Assembly: GCF_011075055.1 (NCBI RefSeq)
Contig: NW_025401154.1
Location: 1 to 64,000, forward strand
Source: Mangifera indica
Taxonomy: Eukaryota; Streptophyta; Magnoliopsida; Sapindales; Anacardiaceae
DNA: 64,000 nt
Direction: 5' to 3'
Within the stretch, counting starts at the first letter, position 1, and the number at the start of each line of letters is the position of its first letter. Below, in pieces: positions 13,029 through 25,432 of this stretch. The notes beneath the pieces are model-generated. The model was not told where the DNA came from. It was given only the letters and a program-made list of their open reading frames with translations, and made no database searches. Position numbers and translations under genes: made by a program.

Positions 13029-13995
13029 TTATTAAGGTAGTGCCTTAGATTCAATCATCACCATTTTAATTTTATGTAATCATCAATGGTTTTAATTAAT
13101 AAAATAACATTTCATTATCTCTTATTGTTTTTGCAATTTAGATAATTGCGCTAAAAATGGTTAAATCATGACGAGGGATATAGAGTGTAGTAACTGGCTA
13201 TAATAACCCTTTGTGCAAATTAGCTGGTCATTCTTAAAACATCTACAGTTTTGATATTATCGTGACTAAGGGTGCTAGTAATAACAATAGAACTCTCATA
13301 GTGTTGAACAACAATGTTGAAAGATTGCAAGAGTTCTCACCCATTAAATTAGTTTTTTGAGTTTGGTATAACATATAGGTGCCTACCAAAAGGATTATAT
13401 GTGAACAATTGATCAAGTGTCTATGAAATACATACTTTTAGTGAATAGAAGCATATATGATCCTTAAACTGGAGGTCACTAGACCATCTTATACAAGGTT
13501 TGGTATGGTTTGACACTAACCAAACATAGTCTGCTTTGTGGATTATAGGAAAAGTGGTGATTATCCATATCAAGACATGTATGAAGGTTATGAAAGACCA
13601 ACAAAGGATTTATCACTCCTAAGCATAGCGGCTGATATCTTAGATTAGTCTACCAACAAATGAGAACAACCAATTAAATCTATGTTTGTAGTAGGATTGA
13701 GTTGGTGTTTGATTTAATATCATCCAATCATTGATAGAAGTTAGTCCATGTGTATCGAAGGTTTTTAAGAGAGATACCTAATCTATACTTTAACCTTGAA
13801 AGAGATACCTATGAGAGAATGATTTAATTGCATGTGTAACTCTATCACTGGTAGGTTAAAAACTCACATGTTGACATTCTATTAATCGAATTACCATAAT
13901 GTCTTACTAAAGGCCAATATTGTGTGTGTTTGGATGGATGTTGAGTCTAGAACTTGATACAAATCCAATCACTACAAACCTAGTAGAGAACTTAT
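13029..13995 (+). repeat. 3' copia LTR, first part
   Basis: Begins just after the polypurine-like tract of the copia relic, where plant copia elements normally read '...gtgggagattgttgg'. From 13,370 it aligns with 2,130-2,800. The matching 5' LTR next to gag was not found. Confidence 0.5.
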
Positions 13996-14024
13996 GGGTT
14001 ACACAAATAAGAAGTTGATTAAAC

Positions 14025-14740
14025 TCTAAAGACAAAGGGTTATTAGAGTTGAATCCAGTCAAAAACTTGGATGAAAGGTTTTTAGCCTTGAAAAGGTCAT
14101 TTGACTCAAAGTGCGTTTTATAGCACCCAAGGATCAATGTAATAATCTTGATGTGTTTGGGTGTATGTGAAATTTTGTTGGATTGTATGTGTCCAATTAA
14201 ATAAGGATGATCTTGGTCTGACTTTTTCCTTGGCCATGTACAACCATACATACTCTATGAATGTCATGTACATGGTAGGCATATAAAGTTAACCTATTAT
14301 CTTTATTTGTACCTGAGAATTTGGATAAATCATAGATTACATTGGATAAGGATTGAAAGATGAATGCCTATACATCTACAATGTACAACCTTACATGTTG
14401 CCCATATATATAGGGACGATTTCTTTTCTTTTTTCTCTTTTGCGATTTCACTATCCATATATAGTGTCACACATATACACCCAAAACATTTCCTCGTGCA
14501 TCACATCCTAACAAACCATTGAGCATAGTTTCAACTTTCTTCTATTCGTACTTCTTGTGGATATCGAGGTGCATACCTACTTTTGGATTAAGAGCGACTT
14601 TAACGCTTTCCAAGAATCGTTAAAGACGAATAAGCTGTCAATATAGATATAATTTCTACAAACACCCTATGTGTGTTATATATTATCTATTTGATATCCT
14701 ACGAAAGAGATTCAAGTGGGGTTTTGTAGTGATATTTGTA
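14025..14740 (+). repeat. Dispersed repeat B, copy 2
   Basis: Partner of 5,085-5,780 (see there). It directly continues the LTR-like sequence from 13,029 and may be the second half of the same long LTR, ending near 14,740-14,760. Confidence 0.55.
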
Positions 14741-17700
14741 TATTTGAAAGAAATATAATTGACGATTATATTGCTCGAAGGCTAGAAAACCTTACAATAT
14801 AAAGGTAAAAAATTTTACAATTTTTTTCTAAAAGCCTCAATGTTTTATTGAAAAAGTGTAAAAAATGAATATAATAAGAAAATTATATATAAGTACTATT
14901 GTTTGGCTACAATTTGTCTTTTCCTATAGATCAATTATTGGGAAATTAATTAAAATAGTCTAACTATTGGGGGTCTATACAATATTGAATATGACTCCAA
15001 GATTACACTAATATAACCATGAAAATGAGATTTTTTTAAATTGCCCACATATATAAAGGAGGTTTGACCCTTTTTTAACTCATTCAAATGTCACATGTCT
15101 CGTCTACCAAAATCCTCACATACAAACCTTAGATTTTCACCTATTTTTCTATCAAATACATCTCCAAAATGGGTTATAAGGTTTGTATTAACTGATTTAA
15201 TCTATTGCTTTAATGTGTATTGTGTTGTTTTTTATTTTTGTTTAGAATTCTGAATTTTTGTAATGAATATTAGGTTTTTGAGTATAAAATTGGCTGTCAG
15301 TTGATATAAATCAATTATTCACTAAACAAGGGTGTGATTTGTGTCTTGAAACTGTGAATTTTTCCGTAAAATGGTAGATTTTCATCTATAGAAAGTTAAG
15401 GTGTTAGGGTTAAATTTTCTAATTTTGCTTAGGAATGTAACGTTTGTGGTCAATTTTTGGTTTAATCTGTGGAGGGAAACAACAAATTTGATCAGAAAAT
15501 TTATAATTGTTCATTGATAGGCATGAAATACCCAATAGACATGATCACACCTATAAGGTAGATCTTGCCTACCTATTCTTCATCATACACAAGGACTAAA
15601 TTGATAAACATTTCACCTACCAAGGAGCAAATGAATAATGAAGGCTTTGTGGTTGTCTTCACTTTCCCCTTTTTTCCTCCGACTTGTTTTCATTCTTTAA
15701 AGGGGTTTCGGTTTAGGCTTTCAAACTAGCAAGCTTCAAGGATATTACAGTGCTCTCAATTCCTAAATGTCCTTTGGACATTTTGCAAAATTGGGCTAGA
15801 GATGTGCATTCTTTAGCCTATAAATTCTTCCAAAATTTTGTGTGCAGGTGGACACCTCCCACAATTAGCACGACGATGAATTTTTTAAGAGCAGTTCGCA
15901 CATTGGATTGTTCAACATTGAACCATTCTAATTGGGCTTTTAGGGTTTTATCTTTCTTTTGTTGTATGTTCTCAAGGTGGCTAACAGGTATGACAAAATG
16001 TTAAGTTCCCCATAACTGATATTAAAATTATACAATGAGTTGTTTCCATGAAATGATGGAATCAATTGATAATTTCTCAAACCACGTAACTTTTAGATAC
16101 TCCAATGAGTGACTACTAAACAACAACACCTACTTGTCATTAGATGGGCTTGTGTGAATTTTCTTTAAAACATTGGATGGAGAACAAACATCTTGCCTCG
16201 GGAGCTACTTGTCATCGTCTCTCAAAGAAAGAGAAGTGCTCGTATGGGAGGCATGAGCCCTTACACCAATTGTTGGTCAGGGAGTTGTGCCTCAATAGGT
16301 GACGTTAGGGCAGACTGTCAAGCCATGGGATGACCACTTGGATTGTGCACCTGTCAAACTAGCTAATTGTATTAATACCTTTGGGGCTATAGGTGGTTGC
16401 CCTCCAACCATTGGATAAGGTTGTTATTCCTTGACAAGGCTAAGTTGGTATTGGGGTGGGGAATTATGACTAGGATTGCTTTCATTGATACAATTAATGG
16501 TAGTCATTATCCAGTTTTACTTCCATGAGGCCATCAAGAAAAGCTTACTACAAGAGAATGTTATCGTCAGAATGTAAAAGAGCTTTTAAGGTATCCTCCT
16601 TTCATAACAGTTCAACGTCCAACTAGAGGTATACTTAATTGTCATAAAATTTAATGCAAGAAGGTGAAGAGACACGAGAAGTTAAGTGACAACTGATATT
16701 TAATATGGTTTAACTAGAAAAACCAAGTGCCTATGTCCATGATAGTGAGATTGTTTGAGTAATGTGAAAATTAAAAAAGTAGCATTACAATGCTAGATTA
16801 CAAGATGTTAGAGATGTCTCCTTCATACCCTTTCCACTATCTTGAATTTTCACTAATGGAGACCAAGGTTACAAATTTAACTATTTAGATAAAATATAAA
16901 GTAATTTGACCTGATAAGTACTATCTATGATCCCGATATAATAGAAGGGTGATTGCACTTTGATTTCAATTATTGAAATTATGGAAAGTAATTCCAAAAT
17001 AATAAGAAATTGTTAATTAATGTTGAGAAGATTATAAAATTCGTGGCAAATGATGACCTTTACTCCATTATTTCAACATCCAAGATGAGATCATTTATTG
17101 TCCATATCTTATCTCAACTTATAGGTTGATATCATATTTATCCGTTAGTCGTTAATCATCTTCACAAAATATTGTACCTGTAAATTTGATTAAAGATAAG
17201 CTTTTCTCCTATACAGTTTTTATCCAAGTCTTAGTAATCTTCTGCATCAAATTATAATAATACTGTCGGTGTACAAAAGGGGTTTGCCCCTTGTTCATTG
17301 CTCATTGGACTACATAATGCTGATTATGCTGGCTAAAGTAATATAAATAAATAAATCTTAAGGAGACTAAACTTTTGTCTTTGCTTGAAATTGAGTTGAT
17401 TAAGGTTTCTTAAAAAGTCGGTTCAGATATATTATACCTAGGATAAATGATGCATAAAAAATAATAAAATATTAATTTGAAAACGACATAAAGCTATAGA
17501 CATATAAGTTCCTGGTCAAAAAGCTAATTCAAGTCATACACAAAATTATTCATTTATCAAATTACGAAGGTAAAAAATAATAAATGTTTGACAATTTTAA
17601 TTAGTATATATAGTTAAAAAAAAAAAAGTGTGTTATGTGTACTGAGGAGGAATGTTAATGTGAGTTTTACCGATTATCGATTATGTATTATTATATAATT

Positions 17701-18816
17701 AAATAATATTTTATTATTAATTAAAATTATTTAATTATATAATAATAATATCTAAATTAATATTGATTATAAATATACATAATTTTATTTTTTTCCTAAT
17801 TAGATTTTGAAACTCATCTCTCCACATACACATTAAAACTAGTTTTTAAAAGTATAGAAAAAAACAAAAACCGAAAATAAAAATAAAAAATGGAGACAGT
17901 GACCAATTGAAAGTGAGTCAATTTCGTGGTCTGAATAAACGCGTATGAATAGTAAAATTCTATTGAAAAGTTGAAAGAGCAATTAAGATTGATGTGAACA
18001 TTTGGAATTGATTTTTAATTGATTAAGTATAAGGTAGTGGGACATGATGAAGTTGAAGCTTAGATTATAATTAATTAAGGTAAAAAATGTAAATATTTTC
18101 TTTGGATTAATTTTGACTATAGAGAGACAACAATTCCTTGGCAATCGGGAATAGATCCATTAGTTAACTTTGGAAGGTAAAACCACATAGTTTATTACGC
18201 TTTAAAAAATACTAAATTAAAGGTGTTATACCTCATTGAATATATAGTGTAAAGTAATATTATATATATCTATTTTAATTATATAAATAAATATATATTT
18301 ATATATTATTATATAATTAGATGTTATTTTATGTTTAATTTAAAATTATTTATTCATATAATAATATATATTAAATATATATATATTTATATACTTACTA
18401 TAAATATATTTAATTTTATTGACATAAAGTATAAAAAATAAAAAATAAATAAACGCATCGTTTGATTGATTTAGCGTTTACACTATAAAAGTAAATAAGT
18501 AGGTCAAATCTCAAAACATGATTTTGATCATGTTAAGTCAAAACAAAAGGTCAAAAAGGTTTGGTAAAATGGTAACACTTTAAGTTTCAAAAGTCCTGCT
18601 TACAAATGGGTTTTGTCTATCAACCAGTTTGGGAAAAAAAAAAAAAGATGGAGAGAAAAAAGTAAAAAATATGTAGTTATAACATGACACATGATATGTT
18701 TATATTTTATGGGTGTAACTAATACTAACCATATTTATAAAGTTAGAAAAATACATATTGACTTTTAAAACTACTGTTCTACTTTAACAAATAAATAAAT
18801 AAAATAACATTGTGTT
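14741..18816. other. No recognisable gene; repeats and AT-rich DNA
   Basis: A promoter-like 'atatataaagg' at about 15,049 is followed at 15,169 by an ATG and a possible donor ('gggttataag|gtttgt'), but no downstream exon shows a known domain. The frame at 15,750-16,004 was not recognised. Inverted pieces flank 17,635-17,835 ('gtgtactgag..' against '..catacacatt'), suggesting a small AT-rich MITE with long A/T palindromes. Another A/T palindrome lies at 18,250-18,420. Nothing else is supportable. Confidence 0.35.
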
Positions 18817-19359
18817 TAGAGGCAGAACCAAGCCCCTTGACGGTGGGTCTAGGCCTCCCCTAAAGTTCGAAAAATTTTTGAAAGGGAAATTAATTAAATT
18901 ATCCCAAAGCTAAGGGGGCAAAATGAAATTAACTTTGTATTTAAATTTTAAATAAAAATACCCTAAATTCATGCAGAGACGAAAATGCCCCTCAATCAAA
19001 ATCGACGAAAACGATGCGTTACTCCGTCAAACACACAAAAATAACAAATCCACGTACACTTTTTTGTGCAGTCAACATCTTTGATTTTCTCAGGCGATTT
19101 TCGCGATGTTTCCAACGACTAAAATGGACAAAAAGGTTAGTAAAACAATTCTTGTCATTTCTTTATGCAATTCGGTTCAAGATTTGTGCGATTTGATGTG
19201 AAATTTGTGTGTTTAGCGTTAGGATTCCAATTTGAAAATTTTGATGAAATTGCTTGATTTGTTGATTATTTTGATAAATTTTCTAAGGGTTTTTGTGTTA
19301 GATTAGGTGTAGAGTTGATTGTTGTTGAAATAGAGTTTGAAAAACAAAGTTTGGGAGGT

Positions 19360-19695
19360 GAAATGTGACCACACGAATTCAGCAGTGACCACGCGAATGG
19401 CACGTTCACTACACGAATTTGTGGTGAGATTTGTCAAAGACGGGGAGGTTTTGTGCATTTTTCAAACTTCGTGGACCACACGAAGTCATGTGATTAGGGG
19501 TGAAAATGCGAGTTTTAATCGTGTGGTAGGGCGAATTATAAATTCGAAAAGCTGGTTAACACGCTAGTTGGTCGTCAACCACACAACTTCGTGCGATTGA
19601 CATGCGAATTTGTGCGGTTTACATGTGAATTTGTGTGGTGGGGGGAAAAATACGCTTTTTCAAAGTTATCTATCACGCAAATTTGCGTGGTTGGA
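19360..19695. repeat. Cluster of ACCACRCGAA / CGTGTGGT short repeats
   Basis: Variants of one short motif occur in both orientations roughly every 20-40 bases: 'accacacgaa', 'accacgcgaa', 'actacacgaat', 'cgtgtggt', 'tttgtgtggtg', 'tttgcgtggtt'. Together they can form many small hairpins. The cluster lies in the 5' part of the MULE-like element, where transposase-binding subterminal repeats or an untranslated leader would be expected. It is non-coding. Confidence 0.5.
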
Positions 19696-19905
19696 TTCAG
19701 AGAGCAGAATGAGATTTATACAAAATTTTAAGGCTTTTTTGATATTTTTCATATGAGGGGCATATTTAAATTTGTGCACCTTAAGGTTTTTCGACGTGTA
19801 GAATTCGAATTTGATATTTGTTTTTTTGAATAAAGCCTCAATGTATAGAATTGAATAATTTATAATATAAAATTGACATAAATTTAATATAATCACAATT
19901 TAATT

Positions 19906-20905
19906 TTGATACAAGGAGTTGGACAAAAGAGAAAAAGGGATGAAAGCAGGGATGAAATGCGATTTTCTTTCAAAAAACACTTCAAGACTCAAGTTACTAC
20001 ACGTGAATATAGAGATGTAGGAGCTGTGATCAAAAAATTATTAACAGAGAGGCAATTACAATTTTTCGACGTACCTGTTTTGGACATTTTCTGGACTTGA
20101 AGGATAACCGATTTAGTAGGGTTCTAATACACTCCTTTATCCTTAAAGCGATAAATAAGGTGACCTCGAGAGAAGGAAGAGTTATGGTTTCAAGTTAATG
20201 ATGTGGATGTAAGATTCAGTCCGTATGAGTTTGCCATTATGACAAATATTTAATTTAGTCTTATGGTAGATATTGACATCTATATTTCATTGAAGGCCAT
20301 AAATCGAATTCTCCAGACATATTTTCATGGGTGTAAGTCAGTTAAATATACTGATCTGAGTCGTGTTAGTCAACAGAGGCTGTGGGGGGAGGACGACACT
20401 GATGCAGTAAAGTTAGCACTATTGTTTTATCTTCACATGGAGTTATTAGGTAGTTATTTGAGGAAAACAATTCTCCAGAAAATATTACAATTGGTTAATC
20501 ATCTTGATGGGTTCAATGCATACCCATAGGGAGTACGGGTGTGGCAGATGACATATCACTCTATATGTGATAATATCTCCCAAATTTCAATAGATTCTGA
20601 CCCGAAAAAGAAAGAGCAAAACCAGCTTAAACAGTATAGTATCATAGGATTTCCTCTAGCATTTCAGGTAATTGTGGCATTTATTAATTTAAAAAAAAAT
20701 TGTGTTTAAAATAGAATTGATTTAATATGATTGTAAATATATAAAATAACTGATTTAAGTTGAAATTACAGTTTTGGATATATGAAACACTAGACTTGCC
20801 AATTTTAGGAGCTACCCGAATGTTAAGATGGCACACGAAAGACATTCCAGGATAGGATTCTATCTCGACTATCTTTACCAGAGATGCAGTAAGTATTAAT
20901 TTATT
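19906..20905 (+). pseudogene. DUF1985 domain part of Ulp1-type transposon gene
   Basis: Begins 'VGQKRKRDESRDEM' and continues 'KLLTERQLQFF', then (20,165-20,250) 'LWFQVNDVDVRFSPYEFAIM', the typical core of plant DUF1985. Next come 'DTDAVKLALLFYLHMELLG' (20,395-20,455) and 'LQLVNHLDGFNAYPWG' with a stop replacing W, then an exon near 20,775 ('WIYETLDLPILGATRMLRWH') after a 3' splice-like 'attacag'. This order is characteristic of plant transposon proteins that end in an Ulp1-like cysteine protease. In-frame stops at several points make it a pseudogene. The role of DUF1985 is not known. Confidence 0.7.
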
Positions 20906-20999
20906 ATTGATTAACATATATATAAGATATAATAACAAAGTGCACTAAAAAACTTTTGTAGGATGGTGTTAAATTTTCAGTAGTTTTATCTTCGGTAGA

Positions 21000-23530
21000 G
21001 AAAGGTATAGACTGATATGATGATATCGTTTCATACACAGGGATGTCGGATAACCAATCTTCTTTGTCCACATCACCCCTAGTGTCATCAGGAGATGCAT
21101 CATCGAGTCCTTCTGACGTTAGTTCTCTAATCGTTGCTCTTCTTCCTACTGAGGCTCATGTTCAGCGTCCTCTCACCGAGCCTTGTCTGACCAACGACCC
21201 TGTTACGACCCCTATCGACGATCACATATCACTAGAGCCTGTGCCTCTACCCCCTACCATTGAGTACACGTCAGATGATCCTCCTGTTAGTAGACCAGAT
21301 TTCTCCATTCATTACTTTGATGTTGCATTGGCTCAATGGAGAAATTTTATCTTAGATCGATTCACTAGTTTGAAGGTTAGGATGGAGGATAGATTTAGTC
21401 GGATTGAGGATAGGATAATTTGTATAAAGGATAGGCTGAGTCGTATAAAGGATATGATGACTCGTACGGAGGAGACACGATCTCATCACTACACAGATAT
21501 TGTCCGATAAGTAAAAAAGTTAACAATTTACTAGATATTTCATTTAATTATATATGCAATCATGTAAACCTTATAATAATTGCATATGTTGTTACAGTCT
21601 TCTCGTGACGATGGTGATGGACTATTTAGAAGGAGACACGATCTCATCACTACACAGATACTGTCCGACAGGTAAAAAAGTTAACAATTTACTAGATATT
21701 TCATTTATTTATATATGCAATCATGTAAACCTTATAATAATTGCATATGTTGTTACAGTCTCCACCTGTTGTTAATGTGAGTGCTAAATGCTCTGAATAT
21801 ATTAGAAATGATACTTTAAAATTACTTTTTGTCTTATGTTAACTCGTGAATATTGAAATTATTACAGCGCTAGTTGTTTAATAAGGGACCATCTAGAGAA
21901 GATCTTATATTGATTTTTGATGTGGGCGATGACATATCATCACATGAGGTTTTTTTGATGACACCTTCTATGATGGTTTAGGTAATTATAATTAGGGTTG
22001 GACTTGAATCGAGTCTATTCGAGCTTAATCTCGAGCTCGACTCGAACAAGCCTGAAACAAGCTAGCCCTATATGAGGTTGATCGAGCTCAAGCTACTCAC
22101 CAAATTTTCTAATTAAAAATTTTAATACAAAACGATATTGTTTTGACTAATATGTATTAAAACGACATCGTTTTAATAACGAAAAATGAGTCAAATCGAA
22201 TTCAAGCTGAGTTTAAGTTTGGCTTTCACAAGCTTAGCTATATGTAAACCGAGTCAAGTTAGAGCTCGGCTTAGCTCAAATCTAGCCTTAATTGTAATGA
22301 CCTTTGTAAATGTTATATCTGAATTCAACAATCATTGATTGATTACCTGTTAACGAGTTTTTGTCGACATTGTCACAGTGGTTTGATGTTTCTGAGACGA
22401 CATCGATAGGAGATCTAGAGATGTTATCAACTCCAAAAGTAGATAAACCTATACCATTGACTATACATTTGTTAATCTCGATAAAAATAACTCTTTGATG
22501 AATTAATATAAATTGTTAATATTATTATAAGATGTCAACGATGATGGATCACCTCACACAATTTCCCTATTGACACCTTCTGTGATGATTCCGATAAGTA
22601 TAACATATTCGATTATTGATTTTCTCTAAACTCGTTACTATCGACATTGTGACAATAGCCTAATGTTTCTGAGGCTACACTGATAAGGGATTCAAAGATG
22701 ACATCAACTCTAAATATAAATGTACATATACCATCAACTATACACATTCTAATATTGTGATATTTTGATTCTCTATTAACTCGTTATTGTCGATATTGTG
22801 ATAGTGTCCCGGTGTTGAGGATGCCACATCGAAAGGGGATCTCATTATAACATCTATTTTGACATTAGAGGTACGTACATTGTTAACTGTATATTTTATA
22901 TTTTTTATTAAACAGTTTGATTTACTAATATGAAATATTAATATTGTCATAGAATATTGCCGACGACGATGGATCATCCTATGAGGATGCTTTGTTATCA
23001 CCTTGGCAGAGGTTGAGGTAAACTGTCGGGATAACCATTGTAAATTGTTACTTTTGTTAATATCAATTGTCATTTACCCTTGATTTGCTGTTATAATAGG
23101 ATCTTCATTTGGTCTATCTCAACACTCCAAGCAAGACAAGACGGGTGATCGATATTGTCTCTCAGGATGATGAGGTCACTGATGATGTGATTGAGCTCCT
23201 TACATAAGGGGACCTCATTCAAGTAATTAAATTTTCAAGAAATTTAATATATACGATTGAAAAAATATATTATTCATTTATTGAATTTGTGTATTTAACT
23301 ACAGCCGGTCTCAAAAGATAATATAGTCGATCTAACTTCATTTGCGGATTTTTCGGCTATGACTCCAGCCTTATAAAAGGTATCAAAAAGTTTATAAAAA
23401 TCTCACGAGTTATGTAATTTTAAATGACGTATTATTTGTTTGGTGTAGTATTTCCGCATACTTCATGGTAGAATTGTCAAGAAGGGATTGCTCATTCGTA
23501 GCCCATACACAAATCCCTTGAAACCACAGA
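21000..23530 (+). pseudogene. Low-complexity, repeat-exon linker of the Ulp1-type gene
   Basis: Between the DUF1985 and Ulp1 parts lies an open stretch at 21,043-21,510 rich in S, P and T, ending in repeated 'RIEDR' / 'RIKDR' heptad-like units that could form a coiled coil. An acidic exon-intron series follows. A 130-bp exon/intron piece is duplicated (21,471-21,600 and 21,632-21,761). A further intron-exon unit is present three times (about 22,340-22,470, 22,620-22,745, 22,770-22,895), each with a 'cgacattgtgacag'-type acceptor region and a 'gacatcgataggagat'-like exon. This looks like exon multiplication within the linker. No catalytic motif lies here. Confidence 0.55.
21993..22290. mobile_element. 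298-bp hAT-type MITE in the Ulp1-type gene
   Basis: The left end 'tagggttggacttga' and the reverse complement of the right end 'taaggctagatttga' form an imperfect inverted repeat. The flanks carry an 8-bp duplication with one mismatch: ATTATAAT (21,985-21,992) and ATTGTAAT (22,291-22,298). The body is rich in 'gagctcgactcga'-type words and has no coding capacity. Eight-base duplications and TAG-type ends fit non-autonomous hAT elements. Related sequence lies at about 45,285-45,765 and 57,947-58,999. Confidence 0.75.
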
Positions 23531-23539
23531 TCCAACGAT

Positions 23540-24498
23540 CGTGATCGATTGTGCAGTTATCGAGCACCGAGCATGAGGAAATTTTCAAGAAATGGTATGC
23601 AAAGTCAAATCTTTTTGAGAAATGTCATGTATACGACATAGGAAAAAGGATCAAAATTGTCTTCTGGGGTACACTCATGGATACATCCGGATGGTTGTCT
23701 GACGACATGAGTTCACTTGATCAATTAATTTTGTTTTTAGCATAAAAGATCATTCAGGTGTGTGATAACGTTATATTTTCTGTTTTTTCAGCATGTAAAT
23801 TTGTTTTTGGGATTATTATATCGACGACAACATGATGATGTTGCGAATGTCTATCAGAACTGGACGACAGTTCTGATTGCTTTTTTGGATACATCCCTTA
23901 TGAGTATGCCACATGGATGAGAGATCAGTATAACTACCAGTTTCCTCTACTCTTCACATGACTGGTGGATGCAGATTATCCATCTGATTTACATTTGCAA
24001 CGCTAGGGTGTGATCGATGAGGTCAGTATTCGAATCTTAATTACTTTTCAAGGAATATTGAATTAAGGTCTAATATATGTATTTTATTAATATGTGTAGG
24101 TTTATATCCCGATAAACTTTGATAATGCATATTGGATAACAGAGGTGTTAGATTTGAATGAGTGGAAGATTATAGTTTACGACTCTTTATAGAGTTATAC
24201 TATTGACCCGAAGCTATTTAGGTGAAAGATTTTGAGGTATATATTGATGATACCACATTTGCTAGTTGCGACATCATTTTGGTCTCACACGGGTTGGCGT
24301 TCACGAGACGATCCATTTGCACTACATAAGGTGGTGGATATACCACAATATACGCCCCTATCAGGTGATTGTGGTGTGTTCATGTTACAATACATCGAGT
24401 GCTTAGCACTTCGCCGATCGTTATCTTTTGACATGGATGACTCGTTACGCCTACGCACGCGTTTAGGCACACAACTATTTTTCCAAGATATTGATTGA
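23540..24498 (+). pseudogene. Ulp1-like cysteine protease domain, inactive
   Basis: The C-terminal part of the transposon gene. Exons give 'WGTLMDTSGWLSDD' (about 23,665-23,710), '[19 protein letters not shown]' (about 24,100-24,155), 'WKIIVYDS' (about 24,160), and the 3' end '[18 protein letters not shown]' (24,358-24,411), closing with a stop at 24,496-24,498. Ulp1/SENP proteases cleave SUMO-type peptides with a His-Asp-Cys triad. Here the Cys (GDCGVF) and Asp (YDS) are kept, but the His of the usual 'HW' is Tyr in 'NAYW', a CAT to TAT change. There are also stops (after YDSL, and before KILRY). It is catalytically dead and untranslatable as one chain. Confidence 0.75.
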
Positions 24499-24894
24499 CA
24501 ATTATATTATATTATATCTTATTTGTATATGTATATATGTTTATTCATTCATATGTATATTTGTATACCCATGTATTGATTCATTTATATGTGTTTGCCT
24601 TTTATATAATTACTATAAATGACAAGTATAATGAACAAAAAATGAATAAAAAAGGATATATGAAATAAACATAGACATATATAACGATTACTAGCCGAAA
24701 TTATATAAATACATTAACAAGTATAATCACAAATTTAAAAGATAATATATTACAATTAGAAACTATATTTATGAAGTAACATTTTTAATCACAACATTTA
24801 TATCAAAATACATTACAATCACAAACATTATAGTTAAAATAACAAGTACAATAACAACATTTATATCAAAATTAACAGGTACAATTACAAGTGT

Positions 24895-25432
24895 AGTTAT
24901 CTTTCATCCTTCTTTTTTCTTCCTGAACTTGATGGTACAAAACTAGGTATTTGTCTTGTATGTCTAAGTTTGTGACATCGACTACAAATAAGTTGTCCAA
25001 CAATCTCTCATTACGAAGCACATCAATTTTTATTTACTGGATGACCCGCACGACGACGATGCATGAACGAAGGGTGGATAACACTTGCCTCCTCTGGATG
25101 GATCCACTCTGATTAATCTCTTAATGGATTAACAACCTCCGCATAGATTGTAAGCAATGTTGTAGTATGAATGCACCCATTAAATGCAAGTGGTGAGCTT
25201 CATATATCTGACAATAGCAATGACATGCATGCAGGGAATCTATGATAGTTGAAATTTTTTACAGGTACATGTCCATTCCGTAAGGTCGACCAGAGCATTA
25301 TATTGACCACTACTAAGAACCTGACATCGTTCAAATGTTATAGGGTGTACCTCCAAGTTTGAAGATTTTCGCAAAAATTTGGCAATCTTTTCTTCAACTT
25401 AAGGTGTTACTGGGCTGGTGCAAGTATCTACA
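24895..25432 (-). pseudogene. MULE transposase C-terminal (SWIM zinc finger) relic
   Basis: Read on the minus strand from a 3' splice-like 'atttgtag' at about 25,433. The translation gives 'KLKKRLPNFCENLQ', 'ERCQVLSSGQYNALVDLTEW' and 'TCTCKKFQLS*IPCMHVIAI'. The last is a SWIM zinc finger (CxCxxF...PCxHV) with a stop inside it. A 'WVHSYYNIAYN' stretch and a basic PP...HRRRAG-like tail follow, then 'RCHKLRHTRQIPSF'. This is the usual end of plant MULE transposases. The catalytic core is missing: upstream of 25,433 there is only AT-rich, non-coding DNA. It faces the Ulp1-type gene tail to tail, about 400 bp away. Confidence 0.7.

Noticed and set aside
15049..15180. Possible promoter and tiny first exon (TATA-like box, ATG, donor)
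   Set aside because: No downstream exon with coding motifs was found; AT-rich DNA gives such combinations by chance.
15750..16004. 84-codon plus-strand frame with a possible splice acceptor inside
   Set aside because: No recognisable domain, and no neighbouring exon could be linked to it.
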